This document shows, in pieces, positions 18,561 through 27,954 of a DNA stretch of 62,101 nt (position 1 is the stretch's first letter; every line of letters starts with the position of its first letter). This DNA comes from JAVXAG01 sp040307645 (GTDB lineage: Bacteria; Bacillota; Clostridia; Peptostreptococcales; Anaerovoracaceae): NCBI GenBank assembly GCA_040307645.1, contig JAWRJF010000045.1:1-62101 (forward strand), given 5' to 3'. The notes below the pieces were generated by a model. It did not search any database and was not told where the DNA came from. It saw only the letters and a list, made by a program, of their open reading frames with translations. The translations under genes were made by a program, and so were the position numbers.

Positions 18561-19940
18561 TTATTCTCCTAATCTGTGTACACAGTTTTTAAAATGATCC
18601 CCTCTTTGTTCAAAATTATCATACATATCCCAACTAGCACATGCAGGTGACAACAATACTGTGTCACCAGGCTCTGCCATCTTAAAGCCTTCCATTACAC
18701 ATTCATCCATATCTTTGGCAAATACATAGTCTTTGAAACCCACTTCATCTGCAGCCTCTTTAATTTTGTCTGCATCTCTGCCTAATAAAATCAACCTCTT
18801 TACAGGTCCCTTAAGTTCTTTTGCAAAAGCACTAAAGTCCTGTTCTTTTCCATCGCCTCCGGCAATTAATATTATATCTTTTTCTATAGCATGAATAGCC
18901 GTTATGGCCGCATCCACATTGGTCCCTTTTGAGTCATTATAGAACTTTACACCCTCGATTTCTCCGCAATATTCAATCCTATGTTCCACTCCACCAAACT
19001 GTTTTAAAGTTTCACCTATAATCTCTGGGGCAATCCCGGAAAAATATGAAATGGCTGCCGCCGCTAAAGCATTTTCCAAGTTGTGTTTTCCTATTATTTT
19101 TAACTCATCTACTCTGCATATATCTATATATTTTTCATCTTTGTCTCTTATTACTATTTTTTCATCATCAACAAAAGCACCAAATTTCAACTTTTCCCTT
19201 CTGCTAAAAGGTACCACAGTTGCTTTACATGCTTTTGCAAGTTTAAAACATTCTTTATCATCATAATTAATAACCAAATAGTTGTTTTCTAGTTGATTTG
19301 CATATATTTTTGCCTTTGCTTCTCCATAAGCCTTCATAGTATGATGTCTGTTTAAGTGATCTGGAGTTAAGTTTAAAATAGCTGAAACAACAGGCTTAAA
19401 ATATTTAGTAGTTTCCAATTGGAAGCTGCTAGTCTCTGTAACCAGCCAGTCTTCATCTTCTGCGTCAATAGAAGCTGAGATAACCGCCACACCGATGTTT
19501 CCAACTACAAAAGTTTTTCGTTTTGCTCTTTCAAAAATCTCCCCTACTAGTGTAGTAGTCGTTGTCTTTCCATTAGTCCCTGTTATTGCCACATAATTAC
19601 CACTTCCGATTCTATAGGCAATTTCCAGCTCACCAATAATCTCGGCTCCCCTGTCTTTTGCTTCAGTTACCAATGGAATTTCCGGATTAACTCCAGGGCT
19701 TAAGATAATCATATCAAATTCCCCTAAATCTGTAGGTGTATGATTAAAATAGCATCTTACGTTCTGTCCTTTTAAAAATGTAATTAATTGACTATCAACA
19801 TCGCCTTCAGCTTTAGAGTCCTGTATAGATACCTTTGCGCCAAGCCTTAACATTGCTTGAGTTGCTGCAATCCCAGATCTCCCCATGCCAACTATCAATA
19901 CATTCTTATCTTTCATATTTTTTAAATTATTTTCACTCAT
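18561..19940 (-). CDS. murD: UDP-MurNAc-L-alanine:D-glutamate ligase MurD
   Basis: A 459-residue Mur ligase that adds D-glutamate. The N-terminal Rossmann domain has VLIVGMGRSGIAATQ. The ATP loop is AITGTNGKTTTTTLVG. The central domain contains LNLTPDHLNRH, and the C-terminal domain shows LILLGRDADKI. Length is normal. It lies 30 bases after mraY and abuts ftsW. Confidence 0.96.
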   Translation of the reverse strand: MSENNLKNMKDKNVLIVGMGRSGIAATQAMLRLGAKVSIQDSKAEGDVDSQLITFLKGQNVRCYFNHTPTDLGEFDMIILSPGVNPEIPLVTEAKDRGAEIIGELEIAYRIGSGNYVAITGTNGKTTTTTLVGEIFERAKRKTFVVGNIGVAVISASIDAEDEDWLVTETSSFQLETTKYFKPVVSAILNLTPDHLNRHHTMKAYGEAKAKIYANQLENNYLVINYDDKECFKLAKACKATVVPFSRREKLKFGAFVDDEKIVIRDKDEKYIDICRVDELKIIGKHNLENALAAAAISYFSGIAPEIIGETLKQFGGVEHRIEYCGEIEGVKFYNDSKGTNVDAAITAIHAIEKDIILIAGGDGKEQDFSAFAKELKGPVKRLILLGRDADKIKEAADEVGFKDYVFAKDMDECVMEGFKMAEPGDTVLLSPACASWDMYDNFEQRGDHFKNCVHRLGE

Positions 19941-19970
19941 AATAATACACCCTCTTATATTTTATTAGGA

Positions 19971-20933
19971 CTAAATATCCATTATAATGAATGCCAGCAC
20001 ACAACATAATAGTGATGCTAGCCAAAACATAGCTACAACTACCTGCTCCTTCATCCCTTTCATTTCAAAATGGTGATGAATTGGCGCCATTTTAAAGACC
20101 CTCTTTCCAGTTAGCTTAAATGATACAACCTGTATTATTACTGATAAAGCTTCAATTACATATACAAGTCCTGCAATAGGAAGTAAAAATTCAACCTTCA
20201 TTATAATTGCAGCTCCGGCTAAAGCTCCACCTAGGGCCATAGACCCTGTATCTCCCATAAATAGTTTTGCTGGGAATTTATTAAAGAAAAGAAAACCTAG
20301 GCAAGCGCCTGCCAATGCGGCACAAAAAACTGTAGCTGAGTTATGACCAAACTCCATACCCGCAATTGCAAGAAAAACTGCAACTAAAGTAGTAACTCCT
20401 GATGCAAGCCCATCTAATCCATCAGTCAGGTTAACACTGTTTGCCATTGCTACTACAACAAATGTAATAAATGGAATATAAAAAACTCCAAAATCTATAT
20501 ATTTATCGATAAAAGGAACCCATACATCTGTACCATATCCAGAGAATCTAGCCATGTAAATAGCAATACCTGCAGCAAATAAAATCTGCAATAATAATTT
20601 CTGCCATGCTTTCAGCCCTAAATTGTGTTTTTTGGATACCTTTATATAATCATCTGTAAATCCTATAAAACCAAACAGTAAGGTAAATACAATCATTACT
20701 GTTGAATCCAACGTATACTCTCTGCCAACTACCGTTCCTATAATTAATGCTGCCACAATCGCAAGGCCTCCCATAGTAGGAGTTCCCGCCTTGGATAAAT
20801 GAGATTTTGGTCCTTCATCCCTTATAAACTGTTTTAGCTGTTTATGCTGTAAAATCGGGATAAGGACTGCAGTTAAAACTGCTGAAGCCATAGTTGCCAT
20901 AATTACTATAATAAAAATTTGTGGTAGATGCAT
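19971..20933 (-). CDS. mraY: Phospho-MurNAc-pentapeptide transferase MraY
   Basis: A 320-residue, ten-helix membrane enzyme that makes lipid I from UDP-MurNAc-pentapeptide and undecaprenyl phosphate. Visible motifs are GPKSHLSKAGTPTMGGL, the aspartate pair in FIGFTDDYIK, NSVNLTDGLDGLASG, and KMAPIHHHFEMKG near the C-terminus. It starts 11 bases after murF. Confidence 0.97.
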   Translation of the reverse strand: MHLPQIFIIVIMATMASAVLTAVLIPILQHKQLKQFIRDEGPKSHLSKAGTPTMGGLAIVAALIIGTVVGREYTLDSTVMIVFTLLFGFIGFTDDYIKVSKKHNLGLKAWQKLLLQILFAAGIAIYMARFSGYGTDVWVPFIDKYIDFGVFYIPFITFVVVAMANSVNLTDGLDGLASGVTTLVAVFLAIAGMEFGHNSATVFCAALAGACLGFLFFNKFPAKLFMGDTGSMALGGALAGAAIIMKVEFLLPIAGLVYVIEALSVIIQVVSFKLTGKRVFKMAPIHHHFEMKGMKEQVVVAMFWLASLLCCVLAFIIMDI

Positions 20934-20944
20934 AAAATCTTCTC

Positions 20945-22327
20945 CTATTCGTTTATAATTTTTTCTACTATTTTTTCCATTGTCATTCCCCTAGAACCCT
21001 TGACTAGGACCACATCCCCTTCTTTTAAGATGGTGTGCAGCTGTTCAATCAATTTTTCTTTCTCTGGAAAATGCAATACATGTTTTTCATCCATATACTT
21101 ACGTCCACCTTTAGCAATAGACTCTGAGATTGGTCCTACTGCTATAATAAGGTCAATATTTATAGACGCCGCATACTGACCAACTTCAGCATGATAAAAG
21201 TCACTCTCTTTACCAAGTTCAAACATATCACCTAAAATTGCTATTTTTCTCTTTCCCGAAGTGTTTATTAAAGTATTTAAAGCAGACTTCATAGATTCAG
21301 GACAGGCATTATATGTATCATTAATGACCTTAATGCCATGATTCTCTAAAATAGTAAGTCTTTTATCTGTTAACTTTATCTTTTCTAAACCTCTCACTGC
21401 CTCGTCAATAGAAACTCCTATGTTTTGGCAAGCTGCAATTGCAAGGGCAGCATTTATGCCATTGTGAGCTCCCGGTATATTTAATCTTATTTCCCTATCT
21501 TCTCCGTTATAATTCAGATTAAATTTTATACCCTTTTCACCAAAATCGCAAATTTTTGATACTATATAATCATTTTTCTCTTCAGATCCTACAGATAATA
21601 CCTTATAGTCACCAGATATCTTCTCTCTATTAAGCATATCACAATCTTCATTTATCACTAATGTATTTTCTTCAGTGAAAAAATCGGTAATTTCCATTTT
21701 AGCTTTTAAAATACCTTCCCTGCTACCTAAGTTTTCCATATGAGATATTCCCACATTAGTAATAATACCAATATCTGGTCTTACAATATCAACAAGTCTA
21801 TGGATTTCATCAAAATGATCCATACCCATCTCAATTACCGCCGCTTCCATTCCTTCTTCTAGGGAAAAAACTGTTAGGGGAACTCCTATATCATTATTAA
21901 AATTTCCTACTGTAGTTCCTGTATAGTACTTTTCCTTACAAATATAGTACAGCATATCTCTAGTAGTTGTCTTACCTACGCTTCCGGTAACTGCAATCTT
22001 CTTAATATTTAAAGTGCTAATATAATATTTCGCTAATTGCTGCAATGCCTCTAAGGTGTCATCTACTAAAATTATATCTATATTAGTCTCTAAAATGTCT
22101 CTGATTTTATCTTCTTTAGATGCAACTATTGCACTTACGCCATTTTTAATAGCGCTTGGTATAAAATCGTGACCATCAAAGTTCTCTCCAATTATTGGGA
22201 AAAACAAATCTCTTTCCCCTATTGTTCTAGAATCTGTAGAAATCCCAGAAATCAAATGTTTTCTATCTCCACACAAAAGTCTCCCTTTCGTGGCTTTTTC
22301 AATTTCTTCCACAGTTAATGCTCTCAT
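20945..22327 (-). CDS. murF: UDP-MurNAc-tripeptide:D-Ala-D-Ala ligase MurF
   Basis: A 460-residue Mur ligase that adds D-alanyl-D-alanine. The ATP loop is AVTGSVGKTTTRDML; the MurF-type NFNNDIGVPLT follows. The N-terminal uridine-binding domain shows ISTDSRTI, and the C-terminal domain begins near AILGDMFELGKES. It directly follows murE with no intergenic base. Confidence 0.96.
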   Translation of the reverse strand: MRALTVEEIEKATKGRLLCGDRKHLISGISTDSRTIGERDLFFPIIGENFDGHDFIPSAIKNGVSAIVASKEDKIRDILETNIDIILVDDTLEALQQLAKYYISTLNIKKIAVTGSVGKTTTRDMLYYICKEKYYTGTTVGNFNNDIGVPLTVFSLEEGMEAAVIEMGMDHFDEIHRLVDIVRPDIGIITNVGISHMENLGSREGILKAKMEITDFFTEENTLVINEDCDMLNREKISGDYKVLSVGSEEKNDYIVSKICDFGEKGIKFNLNYNGEDREIRLNIPGAHNGINAALAIAACQNIGVSIDEAVRGLEKIKLTDKRLTILENHGIKVINDTYNACPESMKSALNTLINTSGKRKIAILGDMFELGKESDFYHAEVGQYAASINIDLIIAVGPISESIAKGGRKYMDEKHVLHFPEKEKLIEQLHTILKEGDVVLVKGSRGMTMEKIVEKIINE

Positions 22328-23800
22328 TTATTTCTCCTTGTGTTTTAACTTTAATATAATTTCTCTGTCATCAAAGTGTATTTTCTTATTTCCTATGATC
22401 TGGTAATTCTCATGGCCTTTACCTGCTATAATAATAACATCCCCCAGTATGCCATTATTTATGGCATAAATAATAGCTTCATTTCTACTAGGAATAACGA
22501 CATAATTAGGATTTTGGGTCTCACTTCTATTAATTCCAATCAATATATCATCAATTATTTTTTCTGGATTTTCTTTTCTTGGATTGTCTGATGTTACTAT
22601 GGTAAAATCAGCTAAATCAGCCGCCACTTTTCCCATTTCAAAACGACGGTTTCTATCTCTATTTCCTCCGCATCCGAATACACATACCAGTCTTTTAGGC
22701 TTGTATTTCTTCAAACTTAGCAAAAGATTTTTTAAGGCCATGGCATTATGAGCATAGTCAACCATTACAGTAAAATCATCTGATACTGGTACTAACTCAA
22801 CCCGCCCTCTTATCTTCATCTCTCTCATGACGGATATTATGTCTTCTTCCTTTATGCAAAATTCTAAGGCAAGACATATAGCTCCTAAAGAATTATAAAC
22901 GCTAAACTCTCCAGGCACGTCTACTATAATATGCATTTTTCTTTTGCCTGTCAAATCATATTCAACGCCCATTATACCCTTTTCATTAAAAAGTGCAATA
23001 TTTTTGGCAGAAACATCCACATCCTTGTATATTCCAAAGGTTACAGCATCGCAATTTACGCCTTCTAGAATTCTTTCTACATATGGATCATCTCCATTAA
23101 GTATGCCTGTTTTACACTGTTTAAATAAAAGGCTCTTACATCTTAGATAATCATCAAAATCTTTATGCTCATTAGGACCTATATGATCAGGTTCAATATT
23201 AGTAAAGATCCCATAATCAAAGATAAATCCTGAAACTCTATTAAGCATTAATCCTTGCGAAGAGACCTCCATAACCACCATGTTACATCCTGCATCAACC
23301 ATTTTTCTAAAATACTTTTGAACCACATATGATTCTGGTGTAGTATTTTCTGCCTCTATTTCCAAAGATCCAATTGAAATTTCAATAGTTCCAATTAAGC
23401 CTACTTTATAGCCTGCTTTTTCTAAAAGTTCTTTAATCATATATGTAGTAGTAGTTTTACCTTTTGTTCCAGTAACACCTATTGTCTTTAGTTTCTCTGC
23501 TGGATGCCCAAAATATGCAGCCGACATCTCTGCCAAAGCAATTCTACTGTTTTCCACCTTCAATACGGTAATATCTTTCGGATAATCTATGTCTTTCTCT
23601 ACGATTAATGCCTTTATGCCTTTTTTTAGCCCCTCCTGAATATATTCATGTCCATCACTGTCAATTCCTTTGATGCATACTAATACATCTCCTCTTTGTG
23701 CTGTCCTTGAATCATATGATATATTTTCTATTTCTATATCAGTGTTACCATTTATCAGTGCGTAATCCACTCTTTCGAGTAAAGAACATAATTTCACCAT
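22328..23800 (-). CDS. murE: UDP-MurNAc-tripeptide synthetase MurE
   Basis: A 490-residue Mur ligase that adds the third peptide residue. The ATP loop is GVTGTKGKTTTTYMIK. The C-terminal domain carries SDNPRKENP; the DNPR motif is the hallmark of enzymes using meso-diaminopimelate, so the wall is inferred to be of the DAP type. It starts 35 bases after the PBP gene. Confidence 0.96.
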   Translation of the reverse strand: MVKLCSLLERVDYALINGNTDIEIENISYDSRTAQRGDVLVCIKGIDSDGHEYIQEGLKKGIKALIVEKDIDYPKDITVLKVENSRIALAEMSAAYFGHPAEKLKTIGVTGTKGKTTTTYMIKELLEKAGYKVGLIGTIEISIGSLEIEAENTTPESYVVQKYFRKMVDAGCNMVVMEVSSQGLMLNRVSGFIFDYGIFTNIEPDHIGPNEHKDFDDYLRCKSLLFKQCKTGILNGDDPYVERILEGVNCDAVTFGIYKDVDVSAKNIALFNEKGIMGVEYDLTGKRKMHIIVDVPGEFSVYNSLGAICLALEFCIKEEDIISVMREMKIRGRVELVPVSDDFTVMVDYAHNAMALKNLLLSLKKYKPKRLVCVFGCGGNRDRNRRFEMGKVAADLADFTIVTSDNPRKENPEKIIDDILIGINRSETQNPNYVVIPSRNEAIIYAINNGILGDVIIIAGKGHENYQIIGNKKIHFDDREIILKLKHKEK

Positions 23801-23835
23801 AAATCCCCTTCTATTCCATTATTAAATTTTCTAAA

Positions 23836-25818
23836 TTATTCTCTATATAAGTATACTGTTCCACCTTTCTTTAATTTTGTTCCTGCCTTTGGATATTGGT
23901 CAACAACCTTAAAGTCTCCATCGTTTTTCTTTTCTGGTGACACTTTATATTTTAGACCCTTCCCTGCTATTATACCTGCAGCCTGGCTGAATTCTTCATT
24001 AGTAACATTAGGTACTGTAACGTAATCGCTATTTACCTCTTTTTCTTCCTCTTGAGTATATTTAGGAGAAATCTCCATGTATCTTAAAGTATTCTCTATG
24101 ATTTCTTTTGCAACTGGTGCTGCAGTAATACTGCCAAAGTGAATTCCTTTTGGGCTGTCAACTACTACTAAAACTGTTAATTTAGGATTATCCATTGGTG
24201 CCATACCAATAAATGATGAATATGTATCTGTAGTATATGCACCATTTACTACCTTATCGGCTGTTCCTGTTTTACCACCAACTTTATATCCTAAAACCTT
24301 TGCGCTTCCACCGCCACCTTTTGCAACAACATATTCCATAATTTCTCTCATGTCTTTTGCTGTGTGTGAAGACATTACTCTTCTGACTATATTGGTTTCA
24401 AACTCTTTTACCGTTTTACCACTTGAATCTTTTAATTCTTTTACTAACCTTGGCTGCATTAAAACTCCGTCGTTACCTATTGCACATACCGCTGTTGCCA
24501 GCTGAATTGGGGTTAATGCAATACCCTGACCATAACCCATTGTAGCAAGTTCTACAGGTCCGATTAAATCCTTATTTTGAACTATAGCTCTTGTTTCACC
24601 TGGATAATCGATGCCGGTTTTTTCTGTAATTCCAAACAGATCAAGATAGTCATAGTATTTATCTTTGCCAAGCCCCAAGGCTAACTGAATTTGAACTGGG
24701 TTGCAAGAGTTTCCAACAGCCTGAATCAATGTCTGAGTTCCATGAGGCACTGTACTCCAGCAATGAAGCTTTGTCCCGGCAACATCATATGTAACATTAC
24801 AAGTAAACTTAGAATTTTTATTTGCAACTCCTTCCTCTATTGCTGCAGAGGTAGTTATTAACTTAAAAGTAGAACCCGGTTCATAAGTATCGCTAACAAT
24901 AGGATTTCTCCACATCTGATTCAAATACTCTACCTGCTCTGCAGAGGTCATTTTATCAAAAGATTTTTGTGCGCTTTTATCAAAGGGCTCTGTAGCATTA
25001 TTGGGATTAAAACCTGGGTTTGTGGCCATTGCCAAAACATCTCCAGTTTTAGGGTCCATTACTATGCACATAGTTCTTAACGCCTGAGTCTTTTTCATAG
25101 ATGTCTCTATAGCTTTTTCAACATAATGCTGAATTACTTCATCGATGGTAAGAACAACATTAAGACCATCTTCTGCCTGATAATATTTTTCCACCCCATA
25201 AGATAATGTATCTCCATTAAGGTCTGTATTTTTTATCCATCTACCAGCTATGCCACTTAAGTACTGATCATACTGAAGTTCTACGCCTGTTCTTCCCGTA
25301 TTATCATCTGTTACACTTCCAAGAAGTTGGGAGGCAAAAGTTCCTAGTGGATAATATCTCTTAGTGTCCTCAGAAATTTCCAAGCCTGAGATTTCTAAAT
25401 CTCTTATTTTATCTGCCGTAGACTTATCTAAATACTTTCCTACTTTTACCAGTGCCTGCTTTCTGGTTATTCTTTCTTTTATAGTTTTTTTACTTGCATC
25501 TAAAATTTTAGAAAGGTCCTCAGACAGTTTTTGAATCTCATCTTCTGTATTATTCTCTCTCAATTGAGACGGTCTTACCCATAGAGTGTAGCAAGTAGCA
25601 CTTGTTGCTAATTCCTTACCGTTTCTGTCCAAAATAGCCCCTCTTTTAGCCTCAATAGGTATGTCACTAGTCTGTTGATCAGTTGCAATTTCTGTATATT
25701 CTTCAGCCTTTACTATCTGTATCCATGCCATTCTAAAGCTTAAGATTATTAAAAGAATCATAAATACAAAAAAAACAAATGCTATTCTCTTTTTATTTGT
25801 TACGGTTACTTTCGCCAT
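23836..25818 (-). CDS. Class B penicillin-binding protein with PASTA domain (FtsI/SpoVD-like)
   Basis: A 660-residue bitopic transpeptidase. It has one N-terminal membrane helix (about 10-32), a pedestal domain (50-200), and the penicillin-binding domain with SxxK at S316-K319 (PGSTFK), SxN at 371-373 (SCN) and KTG at 516-518. One PASTA domain ends the protein (about 597-660, from VTVPNVTNEEFSQAA). The PASTA tail and gene position resemble Bacillus SpoVD; with only one such gene in the cluster it may also be the septal FtsI. The RBS AGAGGA lies just downstream of an intrinsic terminator-like hairpin. Confidence 0.92.
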   Translation of the reverse strand: MAKVTVTNKKRIAFVFFVFMILLIILSFRMAWIQIVKAEEYTEIATDQQTSDIPIEAKRGAILDRNGKELATSATCYTLWVRPSQLRENNTEDEIQKLSEDLSKILDASKKTIKERITRKQALVKVGKYLDKSTADKIRDLEISGLEISEDTKRYYPLGTFASQLLGSVTDDNTGRTGVELQYDQYLSGIAGRWIKNTDLNGDTLSYGVEKYYQAEDGLNVVLTIDEVIQHYVEKAIETSMKKTQALRTMCIVMDPKTGDVLAMATNPGFNPNNATEPFDKSAQKSFDKMTSAEQVEYLNQMWRNPIVSDTYEPGSTFKLITTSAAIEEGVANKNSKFTCNVTYDVAGTKLHCWSTVPHGTQTLIQAVGNSCNPVQIQLALGLGKDKYYDYLDLFGITEKTGIDYPGETRAIVQNKDLIGPVELATMGYGQGIALTPIQLATAVCAIGNDGVLMQPRLVKELKDSSGKTVKEFETNIVRRVMSSHTAKDMREIMEYVVAKGGGGSAKVLGYKVGGKTGTADKVVNGAYTTDTYSSFIGMAPMDNPKLTVLVVVDSPKGIHFGSITAAPVAKEIIENTLRYMEISPKYTQEEEKEVNSDYVTVPNVTNEEFSQAAGIIAGKGLKYKVSPEKKNDGDFKVVDQYPKAGTKLKKGGTVYLYRE

Positions 25819-25848
25819 AAATCAATCCTCTAATCTTTAATAAAAAAA

Positions 25849-25881
25849 CCAGACACCAAATGAAATTATTAAGTTGTCTGG
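25849..25881 (-). terminator. Intrinsic terminator or attenuator between ftsL and the PBP gene
   Basis: On the minus strand CCAGACA pairs with TGTCTGG across a 19-base loop and is followed by TTTTTTTATT. It lies 31 bases upstream of the PBP start, in the middle of the dcw operon, so it should lower or regulate read-through from the mraZ promoter. Confidence 0.7.
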
Positions 25882-25928
25882 CCGTCTATCAATATGAAAT
25901 TATTATAAAACTATTATATTTTTTTTTA

Positions 25929-26255
25929 CTAGTTATATGCCTGCTCTTTTATTACTGTTGCAAAATTACCCTGTGGTGCGTCTTTATCAGTAACATATAT
26001 ACATTCGCTAGCCGTAGGATATACCATCCCTAGTTTATTTGTTGCAATTTTTTCTATATATTTTATATTATTAGCACTCTTTATTTTAATATCCAAGGTA
26101 TCTATTTCTCCTTGTAGAGTGTCATTGGCTTTTATTAGATCATTGTTTTCACATCTAAGCTGAGCAGAATATGCAGCTATTACTACCATAAAAATACACA
26201 CTATTCCTGCTAATATTATAGTAAAAATAATTTTTTTCTTATCTCCTGTAATCAT
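25929..26255 (-). CDS. ftsL: FtsL-like division protein
   Basis: A 108-residue small bitopic protein: a short basic N-terminus (TGDKKK), one membrane helix (about 9-29), a heptad-rich coiled coil (about 33-75) and a short tail with KLGMVYPTASE, typical of FtsL/DivIC proteins. Sequence conservation in this family is weak, so the name rests largely on topology and position between rsmH and the PBP gene. FtsL, with FtsB/DivIC and FtsQ, activates the septal synthase. Confidence 0.8.
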   Translation of the reverse strand: MITGDKKKIIFTIILAGIVCIFMVVIAAYSAQLRCENNDLIKANDTLQGEIDTLDIKIKSANNIKYIEKIATNKLGMVYPTASECIYVTDKDAPQGNFATVIKEQAYN

Positions 26256-26280
26256 TTCCTACCTCTTAAATTCTACTTAA

Positions 26281-27216
26281 CTATATCTTCTCGCACACTC
26301 TTAGTTTAGCACTTCGGGCTCTTGGATTATCTTTTAATTCATCCTCCGATGCTACTAAAGGCTTTCCTGTCACTTTTTTAATATCTGCAACTTTACCGCA
26401 TACGCACACTGGAAATTCCTTTGGACATGTACACGGGTTTGCTCTCCTGTTAAAAATGTCTTTTGTAATCCTATCCTCTAAAGAATGAAATGTTATTATG
26501 CAAAGCCTACCACCAGGTGCAAGTACATCGCAAAACTCATTTACCGCTTTCTCAAGTTGTCCAAGTTCGTCATTGACTTCGATTCTTATAGCTTGAAACG
26601 TTCTTTTTGCAGGATGAGGACCATTTCTCCTAGCTGCTGCCGGAATTGCTGATTTAATAATATCTACTAGTTGATAAGTAGTGTCTATAGGACACTTTTT
26701 TCTCTTTTCTACAATAAAATTAGCAATTCTAGTAGCCCACTTCTCCTCGCCATACCTAGTAATAATACGGGTTAGTTCTCTGGCATCATATGAGTTAACA
26801 ACATCCCAGGCAGTAAATGTGTCATCCTGGTTCATTCTCATATCCAGAGGGGCATCTTGCATATATGAAAATCCTCTTTCAAAATTGTCAAGCTGGAAGG
26901 AAGATACTCCTAGGTCTAAAACTGCGCCATCTATGTTTTTTATTCCTAGTGTGTCTAGAACATCCTTTATGCCTGAATAATTACTCTGAACAAATTCCTT
27001 TTTACATTTATAAGGTTTCAACCTTTCGCTAGCTGCTTTCAAAGCATCATTGTCCCTGTCAATACCAATCAAAAGTCCTTCTTCATGTAAGTTCTCACAT
27101 ATGCCCGATGCATGTCCACCTCCCCCTAAGGTACCATCTACATAAATTCCATCTTTTTTAATATTTAAGTTTTCCATTGTCTCATTAAAGAGTACCGACG
27201 TATGTTTAAATTCCAT
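26281..27216 (-). CDS. rsmH: 16S rRNA (cytosine-1402-N4)-methyltransferase RsmH
   Basis: A 311-residue SAM-dependent methyltransferase. The SAM-binding motif is YVDGTLGGGGHASGI. Also typical are DLGVSSFQLD, RGFSYMQDAPLDMRM and the late TFHSLEDRITK. It modifies C1402 in the ribosomal P site and is the second gene of dcw clusters. It starts 10 bases after mraZ. Confidence 0.97.
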   Translation of the reverse strand: MEFKHTSVLFNETMENLNIKKDGIYVDGTLGGGGHASGICENLHEEGLLIGIDRDNDALKAASERLKPYKCKKEFVQSNYSGIKDVLDTLGIKNIDGAVLDLGVSSFQLDNFERGFSYMQDAPLDMRMNQDDTFTAWDVVNSYDARELTRIITRYGEEKWATRIANFIVEKRKKCPIDTTYQLVDIIKSAIPAAARRNGPHPAKRTFQAIRIEVNDELGQLEKAVNEFCDVLAPGGRLCIITFHSLEDRITKDIFNRRANPCTCPKEFPVCVCGKVADIKKVTGKPLVASEDELKDNPRARSAKLRVCEKI

Positions 27217-27226
27217 AAAACCACCT

Positions 27227-27658
27227 TTAGAAATTATATGTTGCTAAGGAATCCGCAAATTCAGAAGTATCCATCTTGTTTTCGTTGTTTGGTTTTTCCC
27301 AAACTTCCTTACTCCAAATTTCTACTTTTTTCATAGCTCCCATTGTAACTAAATCCTTATCTATTACAGCATACTCTTTAAGTTCCTGCGGAATCGTGAT
27401 TCTCCCCTGCTTATCCATTTCACATTCACATGCATTAGCACAAAAATGCCTTATAAAAGCTCTAATTTTAGGATCAGACTCAGGCAACGCCTCTATCTTC
27501 TCCATCTGTTTTTCCCAATCTGTTAATGAATAAATATATAGGCATGTATCAAGCCCCTTAGTCAAAATACATCTACCGCCTAATTGATCTCTGTGTTTAG
27601 AAGGCACAATCATTCTATTCTTGGCATCTATTGAATTGTAATAGGTTCCCATAAACAT
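27227..27658 (-). CDS. mraZ: Transcriptional regulator MraZ
   Basis: A 143-residue protein with two AbrB-like SpoVT domains, each with the MraZ signature: DAKNRMIVPSKHRDQL in the first and CEMDKQGRITIPQELKEYA in the second. MraZ forms a ring and represses its own dcw operon by binding short direct repeats. Such repeats are visible upstream of the gene. RBS GAGGAGG is close to the ATG. Confidence 0.96.
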   Translation of the reverse strand: MFMGTYYNSIDAKNRMIVPSKHRDQLGGRCILTKGLDTCLYIYSLTDWEKQMEKIEALPESDPKIRAFIRHFCANACECEMDKQGRITIPQELKEYAVIDKDLVTMGAMKKVEIWSKEVWEKPNNENKMDTSEFADSLATYNF

Positions 27659-27675
27659 AGAAATGAAGCCTCCTC

Positions 27676-27765
27676 TACCACTAAATTTTTATTTATCACC
27701 ACTATACACCACTTCACACCACTTTTCAATACTTTTTACCTATTTGCAGTATATTTTTCACCACT
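27676..27765 (-). promoter_or_regulatory. dcw promoter with MraZ-type direct repeats
   Basis: On the minus strand AGTGGTG occurs at 27723-27717, 27713-27707 and 27703-27697, exactly 10 bp apart. Further copies are AGTGGTG at 27765-27759 and AGTGGTA at 27682-27676. A promoter, TTGAAA (27729-27724) and TATAGT (27706-27701) with 17-bp spacing, is covered by the three tandem boxes. GTGG-type tandem repeats before mraZ are the known MraZ operator style, so autorepression is likely. Confidence 0.75.
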
Positions 27766-27864
27766 TTTTTGGGTGAGCATATTTATTTTTTATCAAAATA
27801 ATAATTAGCACAATATATAGTATAAAATGTTTGTAAGTACTCTAAATATGCCTGCAAACCAAGT

Positions 27865-27892
27865 ACATTTAGATGTATATTGGCATATAATA
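27865..27892 (+). promoter_or_regulatory. Possible sigma-K/sigma-E-type promoter
   Basis: AC (27865-27866), 17 bases, then CATATAATA (27884-27892) fits the sporulation sigma-K pattern AC-N16/17-CATAnnnTA. The -10 also contains TATAAT, but no good sigma-A -35 lies at the right distance. It is about 60 bases upstream of the cysteine-rich gene. Short AT-rich motifs match by chance easily. Confidence 0.4.
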
Positions 27893-27954
27893 ATATGGGT
27901 TACATAGTGGGATATATTGTATTTCACTAGAAAAAAAAAGAGAGGTAATTTAAA

